Source: Oscillospiraceae bacterium | Lineage (GTDB): Bacteria > Bacillota > Clostridia > Oscillospirales > Acutalibacteraceae | Assembly (NCBI GenBank): GCA_022650455.1 | Contig: JALCPO010000009.1 | Location: 1 to 46,064 of the forward strand | Length of the DNA: 46,064 nucleotides | Reading direction: 5' to 3' | Shown: piece by piece, positions 7,659 to 15,347 of the stretch | Layout: each line of letters begins with the position of its first letter | Position numbering within the stretch: the first letter of the stretch is position 1 | Program-made: the position numbers and the translations under genes | Notes under the pieces: generated by a model | What the model saw: the letters and a program-made list of their open reading frames with translations, nothing else | Told to the model about the DNA's origin: nothing | Databases searched by the model: none

Positions 7659-8045
7659 GTGCTGGAAGACTTAACTGAAATACTAAAAGGCGTGCTTGAG
7701 GGCTGCGTACTTGAAATTATAAGCCGGGGTGAAACCTACGGCTACGAAATCACGCGGCGGCTGAACAGCCTCGGCTTTACCGATGTTGTGGAAGGAACGG
7801 TGTACACCATCCTGATCCGGCTGGAGAAGAACAGGCTGGTGGATATAGAAAAGAAGCCCTCCGACATGGGGCCGCCGCGTAAGTTTTTCACGCTCAACGA
7901 CGCGGGGCGCGAGGAACTGAGGAAATTTTGGGAAAAATGGGAATTTGTCGCGTCAAAAATCAACGAGTTAAAGGAAGAGAAAAATAATGAATTTTTGGGA
8001 ACAAATTACGGGCAGCGACATGACCAAAGAAATGAAAGCGTTTGA
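7659..8045 (+). CDS. PadR-family transcriptional regulator
   Basis: A 128-residue winged-helix regulator with a GTG start behind GAGGGG. The family core is clear: LEGCVLEIISRGETYGYEITRRL (first helices), EGTVYTILIRLEKNRL (recognition helix) and the wing PPRKFFTLNDAGREEL, then a dimerisation helix. It is the first gene of an operon with three DUF1048 proteins and an ABC exporter, an arrangement in which PadR usually represses its own unit. It overlaps the next gene by 59 bases; the last ~20 residues look unlike the family, and a TAA overlapping the downstream ATG exists in another frame at 7985-7987, so a one-base loss in the A-run 7980-7984 may have extended it. Confidence 0.9.
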   Translation: MLEDLTEILKGVLEGCVLEIISRGETYGYEITRRLNSLGFTDVVEGTVYTILIRLEKNRLVDIEKKPSDMGPPRKFFTLNDAGREELRKFWEKWEFVASKINELKEEKNNEFLGTNYGQRHDQRNESV

Positions 8046-8343
8046 ATTACGCATTAAAAAACTGCCGGATGATTATCAAGCGGCATGGGAGGAAATTAAT
8101 GCTAATATTTGGTACTACTCAGATTTTACCGGCCGCAACCTCATGCCGATTCTTGACGGAGTGCTTGGCCTGCTCGAAGAAGGGGCGGCGGACGGCGAGA
8201 GTGTCCAAGAAGTTTTGGGCGGCAATATTAAAGGCTTCTGCGCGGCGCTGGCCGGCGAGGAAGGGGCAAAGTCTTACCGCGACAAGTGGCGCGAGCAGCT
8301 TAACCGTACCATCGCTAAAAAATTAGGCAAACAGGAGGATTAA
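7987..8343 (+). CDS. DUF1048 protein, first paralogue
   Basis: A 118-residue, all-helical-looking soluble protein of the DUF1048 family, whose biochemical role is unknown but which is regularly encoded between a PadR regulator and an ABC transporter. Family marks are the KKLPDDYQAAWEEINANIW helix, the LLEEGAADGESVQEVLGGNI segment and the final KWREQLNRTIAKKL helix. It overlaps padR and ends one base before the next start, so translation is probably coupled. It is the most divergent of the three copies near its N-terminus. Confidence 0.85.
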   Translation: MNFWEQITGSDMTKEMKAFELRIKKLPDDYQAAWEEINANIWYYSDFTGRNLMPILDGVLGLLEEGAADGESVQEVLGGNIKGFCAALAGEEGAKSYRDKWREQLNRTIAKKLGKQED

Positions 8344-8344
8344 A

Positions 8345-8695
8345 ATGAGCATACAGGATATCATCGAAGGCAAAAAAGAATGGCGGGCACACATGGCGCG
8401 CGTCAAGGCGCTTCCGCGGGATTATCAGATCGTTTATAAAGAGATTCAAAAATATCTCTTCAAGGTCGGCCCTGTCAAGCTGACCGAAGGAACGGCGCTG
8501 CTCTCGGGGATCGTCGATCTCTTTGAGGAGGGCGCGGCGGCGGGGAAAGGCGTGCTCGAGGTCACGGGCCGCGACGTGGCGGCTTTCTGCGACGGTTTGA
8601 TCAAAGATTCCAAAACTTACGACGACATGATTCGGGAATCCGTCGACCGGGAAGTTTACAAGGCCGTGAAAAAAGATATGGGCAAAACAAAATAA
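8345..8695 (+). CDS. DUF1048 protein, second paralogue
   Basis: A 116-residue DUF1048 protein, starting one base after the previous stop with AGGAGG six bases before the ATG. It shares with its neighbours the KALPRDYQIVYKEIQKY helix and the DLFEEGAAAGKGVLEVTGRDVAAFCD block. Its C-terminal helix (RESVDREVYKAVKKDM) has diverged from the WRE-LNR pattern of the other two, which hints at a distinct partner or role. No membrane segments or signal peptide are seen. Confidence 0.85.
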   Translation: MSIQDIIEGKKEWRAHMARVKALPRDYQIVYKEIQKYLFKVGPVKLTEGTALLSGIVDLFEEGAAAGKGVLEVTGRDVAAFCDGLIKDSKTYDDMIRESVDREVYKAVKKDMGKTK

Positions 8696-8738
8696 GGAGT
8701 GTCGCGTCAGAGATGAATGAACGAAAGGCGGAACAGTG

Positions 8739-9092
8739 ATGAGCGGCATTATCAAAACAATCTTCGGGGACAAAAAAGAATGGCACGCCATGGAAGCCCG
8801 CGCCAAGGCGCTGCCGGAAGAATACAGATTCGTGTACCGAAAGATTCAGCATTATATGTGGAATTATTCGGCGGGCTCCGGTATGGACATGACCGGAATT
8901 TTTAAAGACCTGCTCGGACTTTTCGAAGAAGGCGCGGCGGAAGGCAAGTCCGTTTTGGAGATTACCGGCGAGGACGCGGCTTCGTTCTGCGACGATCTGC
9001 TTCGCAACGCCAGGACATACACCGAAAACTGGCGCGAGGCGCTCAACCGCGACATACAGAAAAAACTTGGAAAGGGGAACGATTCAAAATGA
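8739..9092 (+). CDS. DUF1048 protein, third paralogue
   Basis: A 117-residue DUF1048 protein. The ATG at 8739 follows a GTG at 8736 that is also possible; the ribosome site is weak (GGCGG), unlike its neighbours. It has KALPEEYRFVYRKIQHYMW, LLGLFEEGAAEGKSVLEITGEDAASFCD and NWREALNRDIQKKLGK, so it resembles copy 2 in the middle and copy 1 at the end. Its stop overlaps the ABC ATPase start in an ATGA, implying coupled translation and a functional tie to the exporter. Confidence 0.85.
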   Translation: MSGIIKTIFGDKKEWHAMEARAKALPEEYRFVYRKIQHYMWNYSAGSGMDMTGIFKDLLGLFEEGAAEGKSVLEITGEDAASFCDDLLRNARTYTENWREALNRDIQKKLGKGNDSK

Positions 9093-9853
9093 CAGAAAGC
9101 GCAATCGAGGTGAAAGGGCTGCAAAAGTCCTTCAAACAGCTCCACGTTTTGAAGGGCGTGGATTTCGAGGTGGAAAAAGGCAGCATTTTCGCCCTGCTCG
9201 GCTCCAACGGCGCAGGCAAGACCACGATCGTCCGGATCCTCACCACGCTGCTCAAACCGGACGGCGGCACCGCTGCCGTCAACGGCTTTAACGTGGTGAA
9301 GGAACCCGGCAAGGTGAGGCAGTCCATCAGCCTGACCGGCCAGTTTGCTGCCGTGGACGAGATTCTGACCGGGCGGGAAAACCTCGTCATGATCGCAAAG
9401 CTGCGGCACATCCAAAATCCGCGTCAGATCGCGGACGACCTGCTGAGCCGCTTCGGTCTGACCGACGCCTCCGACCGCAGAGTTTCCACCTATTCGGGCG
9501 GGATGCGCCGTCGGCTCGACATCGCCATGAGCCTGATCGGAAATCCGCAGGTCATTTTTCTTGACGAGCCGACTACCGGGCTCGACCCCGAGGCGCGCAT
9601 CGAAGTCTGGAAAACGGTCAAGGAACTCGCCGACGGCGGCACGACGATCTTCCTGACCACGCAGTATCTGGAAGAGGCCGAACAGCTCGCCGACCGGATC
9701 GCCATTCTGCAGGAGGGAAAAATCATCGCGGACGGCACCCTTGATGAACTGAAAAAGCTGTTGCCGCCCGCGAAGGTGGAGTATGTGGAAAAACAGCCGA
9801 CCCTCGAGGAAATATTTCTCGCAGTCATTGGCAAGAAGGAGGAAAAACAGTGA
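9089..9853 (+). CDS. DrrA-type ABC transporter ATP-binding protein
   Basis: The nucleotide-binding subunit (254 residues) of an ABC-2 exporter. Walker A is GSNGAGKTT at 38-46, the signature YSGGM at 135-139, Walker B VIFLDEP at 155-161, followed by TTGLDP and the switch region. The C-terminal extension (PTLEEIFLAVIG) is the hallmark of daunorubicin-resistance DrrA-like ATPases. It is coupled at both ends: ATGA with the third DUF1048 gene and TGATG with the permease. Such pairs export drugs, lipids or peptides; the substrate is not deducible. Confidence 0.92.
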   Translation: MTESAIEVKGLQKSFKQLHVLKGVDFEVEKGSIFALLGSNGAGKTTIVRILTTLLKPDGGTAAVNGFNVVKEPGKVRQSISLTGQFAAVDEILTGRENLVMIAKLRHIQNPRQIADDLLSRFGLTDASDRRVSTYSGGMRRRLDIAMSLIGNPQVIFLDEPTTGLDPEARIEVWKTVKELADGGTTIFLTTQYLEEAEQLADRIAILQEGKIIADGTLDELKKLLPPAKVEYVEKQPTLEEIFLAVIGKKEEKQ

Positions 9854-10614
9854 TGAACAGTCACTTTTTCAGCGATATGGGCGTCATGCTCGGGCGTTCC
9901 ATGCGCCATATTACCCGCAGCATGGATACCATTATCACGGTCACCATCGTACCGATCATGATGATGCTGCTTTTCGTCTACGTGCTCGGCGGCGCGATTC
10001 AGGCCGGCACGGATAACTATGTGAATTACCTGCTGCCCGGCATCCTGCTGATGGCGATCGCGAGCGGCATCTCCTACACGGCTTTCCGTCTGTTTACGGA
10101 TATGCAGAGCGGCATCTTCGAGCGGTTCCATTCCATGCCGATCGCGCGTTCCGCCGCCCTGTGGGGGCATGTGCTGACATCCTTGGTATCCAACGCGATT
10201 TCGGTCGTCGTCATCATTCTTGTGGCGCTGGTCATGGGCTTTCGCTCCTCGGCGGGCGTATTGTCTTGGCTTGCCGTGGCCGGGATCCTCGCGCTTGTGA
10301 TACTGGCCCTGACCTGGATCGCAGTGATCCCGGGGCTGACCGCAAAATCGGTGGACGGCGCGAGCGCCTTCTCCTATCCGCTGATCTTCCTGCCGTTCAT
10401 CAGTTCGGCGTTTGTGCCGACCGAATCGATGCCGGGGCCCGTCCGCGCCTTTGCCGAAAACCAGCCGGTAACCTCGATCGTGGATGCCATCCGCGCGTTA
10501 TTGTTTCATCAGCCTGTCGGCAATGACATTTGGATTGCGCTCGCGTGGTGTCTCGGCATCCTGATTGTTGCTTATGTTTTCGCGATGATGGCTTATAAAC
10601 GGAAAACAGCGTAA
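9853..10614 (+). CDS. ABC-2 type transporter permease (DrrB-like)
   Basis: The membrane subunit (253 residues) partnering the ATPase immediately upstream. About six hydrophobic segments are visible, the first at residues ~25-48 (TIITVTIVPIMMMLLFVYVLGG); FERFHSMPIARSA is the conserved cytoplasmic loop of ABC-2 permeases that contacts the ATPase, and LIFLPFISSAFVPTESMP near residue 180 is typical of DrrB. The ATG at 9853 overlaps the ATPase stop (TGATG); a GTG three bases earlier is possible. It is the last gene of the padR operon. Confidence 0.9.
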   Translation: MNSHFFSDMGVMLGRSMRHITRSMDTIITVTIVPIMMMLLFVYVLGGAIQAGTDNYVNYLLPGILLMAIASGISYTAFRLFTDMQSGIFERFHSMPIARSAALWGHVLTSLVSNAISVVVIILVALVMGFRSSAGVLSWLAVAGILALVILALTWIAVIPGLTAKSVDGASAFSYPLIFLPFISSAFVPTESMPGPVRAFAENQPVTSIVDAIRALLFHQPVGNDIWIALAWCLGILIVAYVFAMMAYKRKTA

Positions 10615-10683
10615 ACGGAATCCGCCTTACCGACGCGCCATCCGGAACCGCGAGCACAAAGTAACAGCAGAAAACAAATGGAC

Positions 10684-10755
10684 GGCGTATCAGGGGAATC
10701 CCTGGTACGCCTCAGCCTGCCGGAAAGATCCTTTCCGACGGGCTTTGCTTTTTTG
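10684..10755 (+). terminator. two hairpins and T-tract after the ABC operon
   Basis: GGCGTATCAGGG (from 10684) pairs with CCCTGGTACGCC (to 10711), a 12-bp stem with one G-T pair. A second perfect 7-bp stem CGGAAAG/CTTTCCG occupies 10721-10737, and a T-rich stretch ends near 10755. The T-tract is about 12 bases beyond the second stem, so termination here is plausible but not canonical. No gene is seen in 10615-10859. Confidence 0.5.
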
Positions 10756-10859
10756 CCGCCTGTAGTTTGCTCGACAGGAATGGGGAAAGGGAATTCCATC
10801 TGCCTTTCCGGTTGCATCAGTGGCGGATCGCTTATGATCCGATATTCAGACTCCAAAGG

Positions 10860-11696
10860 TCAGGCAAGAAAAGAATCAATCGCTTTTGCGTCCGTATACC
10901 CTTTCTGATACATTTCTTCCAGACGCTTCCGGTCCCGCGTCAGCGTCTTCATGCCGCAGCAGTTGTCCGGGGCAATCAGAAGAACCTTTCCTTCTTTTTC
11001 GTATTTTTTAGCCAAAGCTACTTCATCGTTGTATTTCTTGTAACGGAGGAGAAAGCAATCGGACACCCGTTCATACTTTTTCCGGACAAGCTTGGCCATC
11101 CGCATATCCCTTTTTGGAACGCGCACAAAATCCCGGGGCCTTGTCAGAATAACCGCCACTTTGTCGCATCCGTCGTCGAAGGCTTTTTGCACGGGAACGG
11201 GGTCCGCCAGGCCTCCGTCACAGCAGAGGATTCCGTTGACCGCATAGGGTTTGCAGACAACCGGGATGCAGGAAGAAGCCTTGAAAATGTCATAGTTATC
11301 CTGCGACAGGTCGTTTTTATCAAAATAGACGGTTTCGCCCGTCAGGACATTCAGCGCAACCACTTTGAAAATACTTTTGGAAGCTTTTATCGCTTGAAAG
11401 TTCAAGGGATTTTCTCCATTGTGATTGGACAGTTTGCCATACACATAATCCAGATTCAAGTAGGAACCGGTATGCAGTAGATTTCCAAGGCTCATGTACT
11501 GCTTCCGGAAGGAATAATCCAGATAAAACGAGCGGTTCCTTCCCTTCTGTCCGCCAAGATAGGATGCAATATTCGCACTGCCGGCAGAGACGCCGATACA
11601 ATAGTCGAACGAGATCCCCCGGTCCAGGCAGTAATCAAAAACGCCGGCACCATAAATACCGCGTAGGCCGCCGCCTACATCCACAATTCCCGTCAT
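10860..11696 (-). CDS. patatin-like phospholipase
   Basis: A 278-residue cytoplasmic acyl hydrolase of the patatin family. The glycine-rich oxyanion motif DVGGGLRGIYGAG is at residues 6-18, the nucleophile elbow GVSAG at 35-39 (Ser37) and the catalytic Asp in DGG at 160-162, so the Ser-Asp dyad is complete. The C-terminus contains an Arg/Lys-rich segment. I start at 11696, behind AAGGGAGTG; an ATG 36 bases upstream adds an unrelated N-terminus. Family members hydrolyse phospholipids or other acyl esters; the natural substrate is unknown. It converges on the ABC operon. Confidence 0.88.
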   Translation of the reverse strand: MTGIVDVGGGLRGIYGAGVFDYCLDRGISFDYCIGVSAGSANIASYLGGQKGRNRSFYLDYSFRKQYMSLGNLLHTGSYLNLDYVYGKLSNHNGENPLNFQAIKASKSIFKVVALNVLTGETVYFDKNDLSQDNYDIFKASSCIPVVCKPYAVNGILCCDGGLADPVPVQKAFDDGCDKVAVILTRPRDFVRVPKRDMRMAKLVRKKYERVSDCFLLRYKKYNDEVALAKKYEKEGKVLLIAPDNCCGMKTLTRDRKRLEEMYQKGYTDAKAIDSFLA

Positions 11697-11894
11697 TTTC
11701 AGCACTCCCTTGAAGAAACCGTTCCAGCCCATAATCTTTTTTATATTTTACTCCAATACGGTCCAAAAAACAACCGCCGGCGGATATCCAGGTGATACAG
11801 GAGTTGTAGGACTACAATATATATTGGACAATGAAAGAAAAAACGAACAGGGATGGGACACATCGGTTAAAATTGAGTTACCACACATCAATTG

Positions 11895-12367
11895 GCCGAT
11901 CAGCTCGGCGAAGATCTGGTTCGGCGCGGTTTCAAGGCATCCGGGCCCAACACCAAATGGCTCTCCGATATTACGGAGATAAAGTGCAAAAACGGGAAGC
12001 TGCATCTGACCGCCATTCTGGACTGCTTTGACGGCGCCATCGTCGGCCCTTCCATGGGGAAACATAAACGGTCGGCCTTTGCGTTTCAGCTCTTCATAAT
12101 GCCGTAGGCCGCTTTGAAAAACGGGACGGCCTGATTTTACATTCAGACCGGGGCAGCCAGTATACCAGCCGAAAATACAGAAATGCCCTGGCTAATTACA
12201 AGCTCCGGCAGGGCATGGGGCGCACCGGAAGTTGTTTTGACAACGCCCGAATGGAAAGCTTTTTTGCCATTTTGAAAAAAATCTGATTTACAGACTCCCG
12301 CTTTACAAGCTGACGAGAGACGATGTGCGGCGAAAAATCTTTTCATGGATCGAACTTTATTACACTA
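11895..12367 (+). pseudogene. IS3-family orfB remnant
   Basis: A decayed piece of a transposase related to, but clearly diverged from, the element at 4474-5724. It begins DLVRRGFKASGPNTKWLSDITEIKCKNGK, corresponding to the start of the rve core, and can be followed in shifting frames through the D (HSD-equivalent, now LHSD-like remains near 12140), GSCFDNARMESFF (about 12228-12266) and FSWIELYY (about 12340-12364). At least two frameshifts are visible. Both ends of the element, orfA and the inverted repeats are missing. It has the same orientation as the intact copy. Confidence 0.85.
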
Positions 12368-12455
12368 TATCTGAATATTTGACAATCCTACATAGGCCAT
12401 GCGTTTTTGAACGGCCGTCTTTTATTTTTTGCGGTAGAGTAGATAAGAAGGTCGT

Positions 12456-12484
12456 TTGCTTTTCGGACGATTTCGTGTTATACT
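12456..12484 (+). promoter_or_regulatory. hisH promoter
   Basis: TTGCTT (12456-12461), a 17-base spacer and TATACT (12479-12484), 34 bases before the hisH start. The -35 is poor and the -10 good. It lies just after the IS3 remnant. Confidence 0.6.
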
Positions 12485-12517
12485 ATGGTAAATCATGAAA
12501 GCAAAGGATGATGCACC

Positions 12518-13129
12518 GTGATTGCCGTGCTGGATTATGGGGCCGGGAACCTGCTAAGCGTGGAGAAAGCGCTCCGGTTTATCGGGTGCGACCCTGTGGT
12601 AACCGCCGACCCCGGGCGCCTGCAATCCGCTTCCGCGGCAATCCTGCCGGGGGTGGGAGCTTTTGGCGATGCAATGAGCTGTCTTCGAAAATCCGGACTG
12701 GTTCGTCCCGTTCTGGATTTTATCGATTCCGGAAGGCCGTTTTTGGGAATTTGCCTGGGAATGCAGCTCCTCTTTGAAGGAAGCGAGGAAGCGCCGGATG
12801 TGCCGGGCCTCGGTGCCTTAAAAGGCAGGATTTATCGGATCCCGGATACCCCGGGCCTCAAAATTCCGCATATCGGCTGGAATTCGCTGAACATCAAAGA
12901 CCGTGACGGCCTGTTTGCGGGCCTTGAGGAACACCCTTATGTCTATTTTGTCCATTCTTATTATCTGAAAGCGGATGACCGGGACATCGTTTCGTCCACT
13001 GCCGGCTACGGCGTGACGATCGACGCTTCCATCCATCGGAAGAACCTGTTTGCAACGCAGTTCCACCCGGAAAAAAGCGGGAAAACAGGGCTGAACATGC
13101 TCCGCAATTTTGCGGCAATGATCCGGTGA
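12518..13129 (+). CDS. hisH: imidazole glycerol phosphate synthase, glutaminase subunit
   Basis: HisH releases ammonia from glutamine and channels it to HisF in histidine synthesis. The 203-residue protein is full length, a class I glutamine amidotransferase with nucleophile Cys79 in GICLGMQ, and His183 and Glu185 in QFHPEKS completing the triad. A GTG start lies behind AAAGGATG. hisF follows after 18 bases, so the two subunits are co-expressed. No other his genes are in the window. Confidence 0.95.
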   Translation: MIAVLDYGAGNLLSVEKALRFIGCDPVVTADPGRLQSASAAILPGVGAFGDAMSCLRKSGLVRPVLDFIDSGRPFLGICLGMQLLFEGSEEAPDVPGLGALKGRIYRIPDTPGLKIPHIGWNSLNIKDRDGLFAGLEEHPYVYFVHSYYLKADDRDIVSSTAGYGVTIDASIHRKNLFATQFHPEKSGKTGLNMLRNFAAMIR

Positions 13130-13147
13130 AACGGGGGAAGATGCAGG

Positions 13148-13966
13148 ATGTATGCGAAACGGATTATTCCCTGTCTGGACGTCAACTGCGGCCGGGTAGT
13201 GAAAGGCACGTCGTTTCTTCATCTGCGCGACGCGGGCGACCCTGTGCAGGCGGCGGAAGAGTATGACCGGCAGGGCGCGGACGAGCTGGTCTTTCTCGAC
13301 ATTACCGCCACAGCCGAGGCGCGCGGCATTATGATCGAGATGGTCCGGAAGGTCGCGGGCCGGATTTTCATTCCGTTTACCGTAGGCGGGGGGATCCGCA
13401 CGGTGGACGATTTTACCGCGCTGCTGCGCGCCGGGGCGGACAAAGTTTCCGTCAATTCCGCCGCGCTTTTGAATCCGCGGTTGATTTCCGCGGCTGCTGA
13501 AAAATTCGGCAGCCAGTGCGTCGTATGCGCCATTGATGCCAAGCGCCGAACGGACGGCGGCTGGACGGTCTACCGAAGCGGGGGGCGCATCGATACCGGC
13601 CGCGACGTGGTGGAATGGGCGAAAAAAGCCGAGAGCCTCGGCGCGGGCGAAATTCTTCTGACCAGCATGGACCGCGACGGGCAGAAAGACGGCTACGATC
13701 TGGAACTGACCGCGGCTGTTTCGGGGCGCGTTTCCATTCCGGTCATTGCTTCCGGCGGCGCGGGAAAGCCGAAACATTTTCTGGATGCATTCCAGAAAGG
13801 CAGGGCGGACGCGGTTCTGGCGGCGTCTTTGTTCCACTTTGGGGAGCTCACGATCCCGGAACTGAAACAGTACCTCTCGGAAAGAGGCATCCCGGTCCGG
13901 CAGCCTTCGCTTACGCCGGGCCGTCCCGGTTCCGTGTCCGGAAGATCGGTCGGAAATTCAAAATAA
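13148..13966 (+). CDS. hisF: imidazole glycerol phosphate synthase, cyclase subunit
   Basis: HisF uses HisH-derived ammonia to convert PRFAR into imidazole glycerol phosphate and AICAR. It is a (beta/alpha)8 barrel starting [12 protein letters not shown]; catalytic Asp11 and Asp130 (AIDAK) are present, as are the phosphate-binding glycines VGGGIRT (79-85) and ASGGAG. At 272 residues it is about 20 longer than usual because of a C-terminal tail rich in Pro, Gly and Ser after the conserved end. A strong terminator follows, so hisHF is a closed two-gene unit. Confidence 0.95.
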   Translation: MYAKRIIPCLDVNCGRVVKGTSFLHLRDAGDPVQAAEEYDRQGADELVFLDITATAEARGIMIEMVRKVAGRIFIPFTVGGGIRTVDDFTALLRAGADKVSVNSAALLNPRLISAAAEKFGSQCVVCAIDAKRRTDGGWTVYRSGGRIDTGRDVVEWAKKAESLGAGEILLTSMDRDGQKDGYDLELTAAVSGRVSIPVIASGGAGKPKHFLDAFQKGRADAVLAASLFHFGELTIPELKQYLSERGIPVRQPSLTPGRPGSVSGRSVGNSK

Positions 13967-13979
13967 CATCGTTTCAGGG

Positions 13980-14018
13980 AACGCCGTCTGGGGCCTCAGA
14001 ACCCCGGCGGCGTTTTTT
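13980..14018 (+). terminator. intrinsic terminator of hisHF
   Basis: ACGCCG (13981-13986) pairs with CGGCGT (14008-14013), with an inner GGGG/CCCC stem around a CCTCAGAA loop, followed by six T. Confidence 0.85.
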
Positions 14019-14086
14019 GTCGTGCATTTATGGATAGAAACTCCCTGTCCGGCATAAGAATGAATAAGAAATTGGAGGTGCTGGGT

Positions 14087-15235
14087 ATGAAACTCAGAAA
14101 ACTGTCGGCGTGCCTTCTTGCGGCCGCAATCGCCGTTGCCTTTTTCCCCATGCGGGCACAGGCCATTTCCAATGAGGAAGTCAAGGCGCCGTCCGCCCTC
14201 TTGATGGAAGCCCAGACGGGAAAGATTCTGTATGAAAAGAACTCGCATGAAAAGAGGGCCTGCGCGTCCATCACAAAGGTCATGACGCTGCTGCTGGTTA
14301 TGGAAGCGCTTGATTCCGGAAAGATCGGCCTTTCCGATAAGGTTTCCGTCAGCGAGCACGCCGCTTCCATGGGCGGCTCGCAGATCTGGCTGAAACCGGG
14401 GGAGACCATGACGGTCGACGATCTGCTGAAGGCGACGGTGATCGCGAGCGCGAACGATTGCTCGGTTGTTCTGGGCGAGTACGTCGCCGGCAGCGAGGAC
14501 GAGTTTGTGGCGCAGATGAACCAGAGGGCAAAGCAGCTGAAAATGAACGATACCACCTTTAAAAACTGCTATGGACTGGACGAGGAGGGCCACGTGACCT
14601 CGGCCCACGACATCGCTCTCATGTCGCGGGAGCTGATCCGGCACGAAAAGATTTTCAATTACACAAAAACCTGGATGGATTCTCTGCGCAATGGAAAGAC
14701 CCAGCTTGTCAACACAAATAAACTTCTGAAGTCCTACCGCGGGATCACCGGGCTGAAAACCGGAACGACAAGCCAGGCGGGGAGCTGCATCTCCGCAACG
14801 GCGGTGCGCGACGGCGTCAGCCTGATTGCCGTCGTGCTCGGGTGCCCCGACACAAAGACCCGCTTTTCCAGCGCGTCGACTCTGCTGGATTACGGTTTTG
14901 CGAACTGGTCGGTCACAAAGCCGGCAATTCCCCCGGAAGCTGCCAACCCGGTGGACGTGCGGAACGGGATGCAGTCCCGGGTGGAGACTTCGGTCGATTC
15001 CGGAACCAGTATTCTGGTGCCGAAGGGCAAGGCCGGGGACGTCAAGTACCAGGTCAAGATGCAGGACGGCATCGCCGCGCCGGTTCGGAAAGGGCAGGTG
15101 GTCGGCAAGGTGACCTGCTCCCTGAACGGGGAAAACGTCCAGGAGTACAGCATCCGGGCCAAGTCGTCCGTGGAACCGATCACGTTTGGTTCCGCCGTGC
15201 GCCTGCTGTTCCGGCAGCTTTTGATGGCGGCCTGA
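14087..15235 (+). CDS. D-alanyl-D-alanine carboxypeptidase (PBP5/DacF type)
   Basis: A secreted, membrane-anchored low-molecular-weight penicillin-binding protein that trims the terminal D-Ala from peptidoglycan pentapeptides. It has 382 residues, with a signal peptide at ~1-26 (cleavage near AQA-IS). The active-site motifs are SITK (61-64), SAN (121-123) and KTG (224-226). A PBP5 C-terminal beta domain and an amphipathic terminal helix (VRLLFRQLLMAA) follow. The ATG at 14087 has GGAGGTG six bases upstream; in-frame ATGs at 14030 and 14060 are less likely. It is one of two similar enzymes here (see 24022). Whether vegetative or sporulation-specific is not clear. Confidence 0.92.
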   Translation: MKLRKLSACLLAAAIAVAFFPMRAQAISNEEVKAPSALLMEAQTGKILYEKNSHEKRACASITKVMTLLLVMEALDSGKIGLSDKVSVSEHAASMGGSQIWLKPGETMTVDDLLKATVIASANDCSVVLGEYVAGSEDEFVAQMNQRAKQLKMNDTTFKNCYGLDEEGHVTSAHDIALMSRELIRHEKIFNYTKTWMDSLRNGKTQLVNTNKLLKSYRGITGLKTGTTSQAGSCISATAVRDGVSLIAVVLGCPDTKTRFSSASTLLDYGFANWSVTKPAIPPEAANPVDVRNGMQSRVETSVDSGTSILVPKGKAGDVKYQVKMQDGIAAPVRKGQVVGKVTCSLNGENVQEYSIRAKSSVEPITFGSAVRLLFRQLLMAA

Positions 15236-15281
15236 GAATTTTCGGAATCTTTGAAATATTTATAAATAATATGGTTCCTCC

Positions 15282-15310
15282 TTGCAAACTTTGTCCCGAT
15301 ACGGTAGAAT
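15282..15310 (+). promoter_or_regulatory. pgi promoter
   Basis: TTGCAA (15282-15287), 17 bases, TAGAAT (15305-15310), a good sigma-A match 38 bases before the pgi start. Confidence 0.75.
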
Positions 15311-15347
15311 AGATTTATCAATTATGCGGAAATCGGGAGGAAACAGA

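Noticed and set aside
11804-11817. TTGTAG-GA-CTACAA palindrome upstream of the patatin gene
   Set aside because: Perfect but short, more than 100 bases from the patatin start and without a regulator gene next to it; not enough to call an operator.
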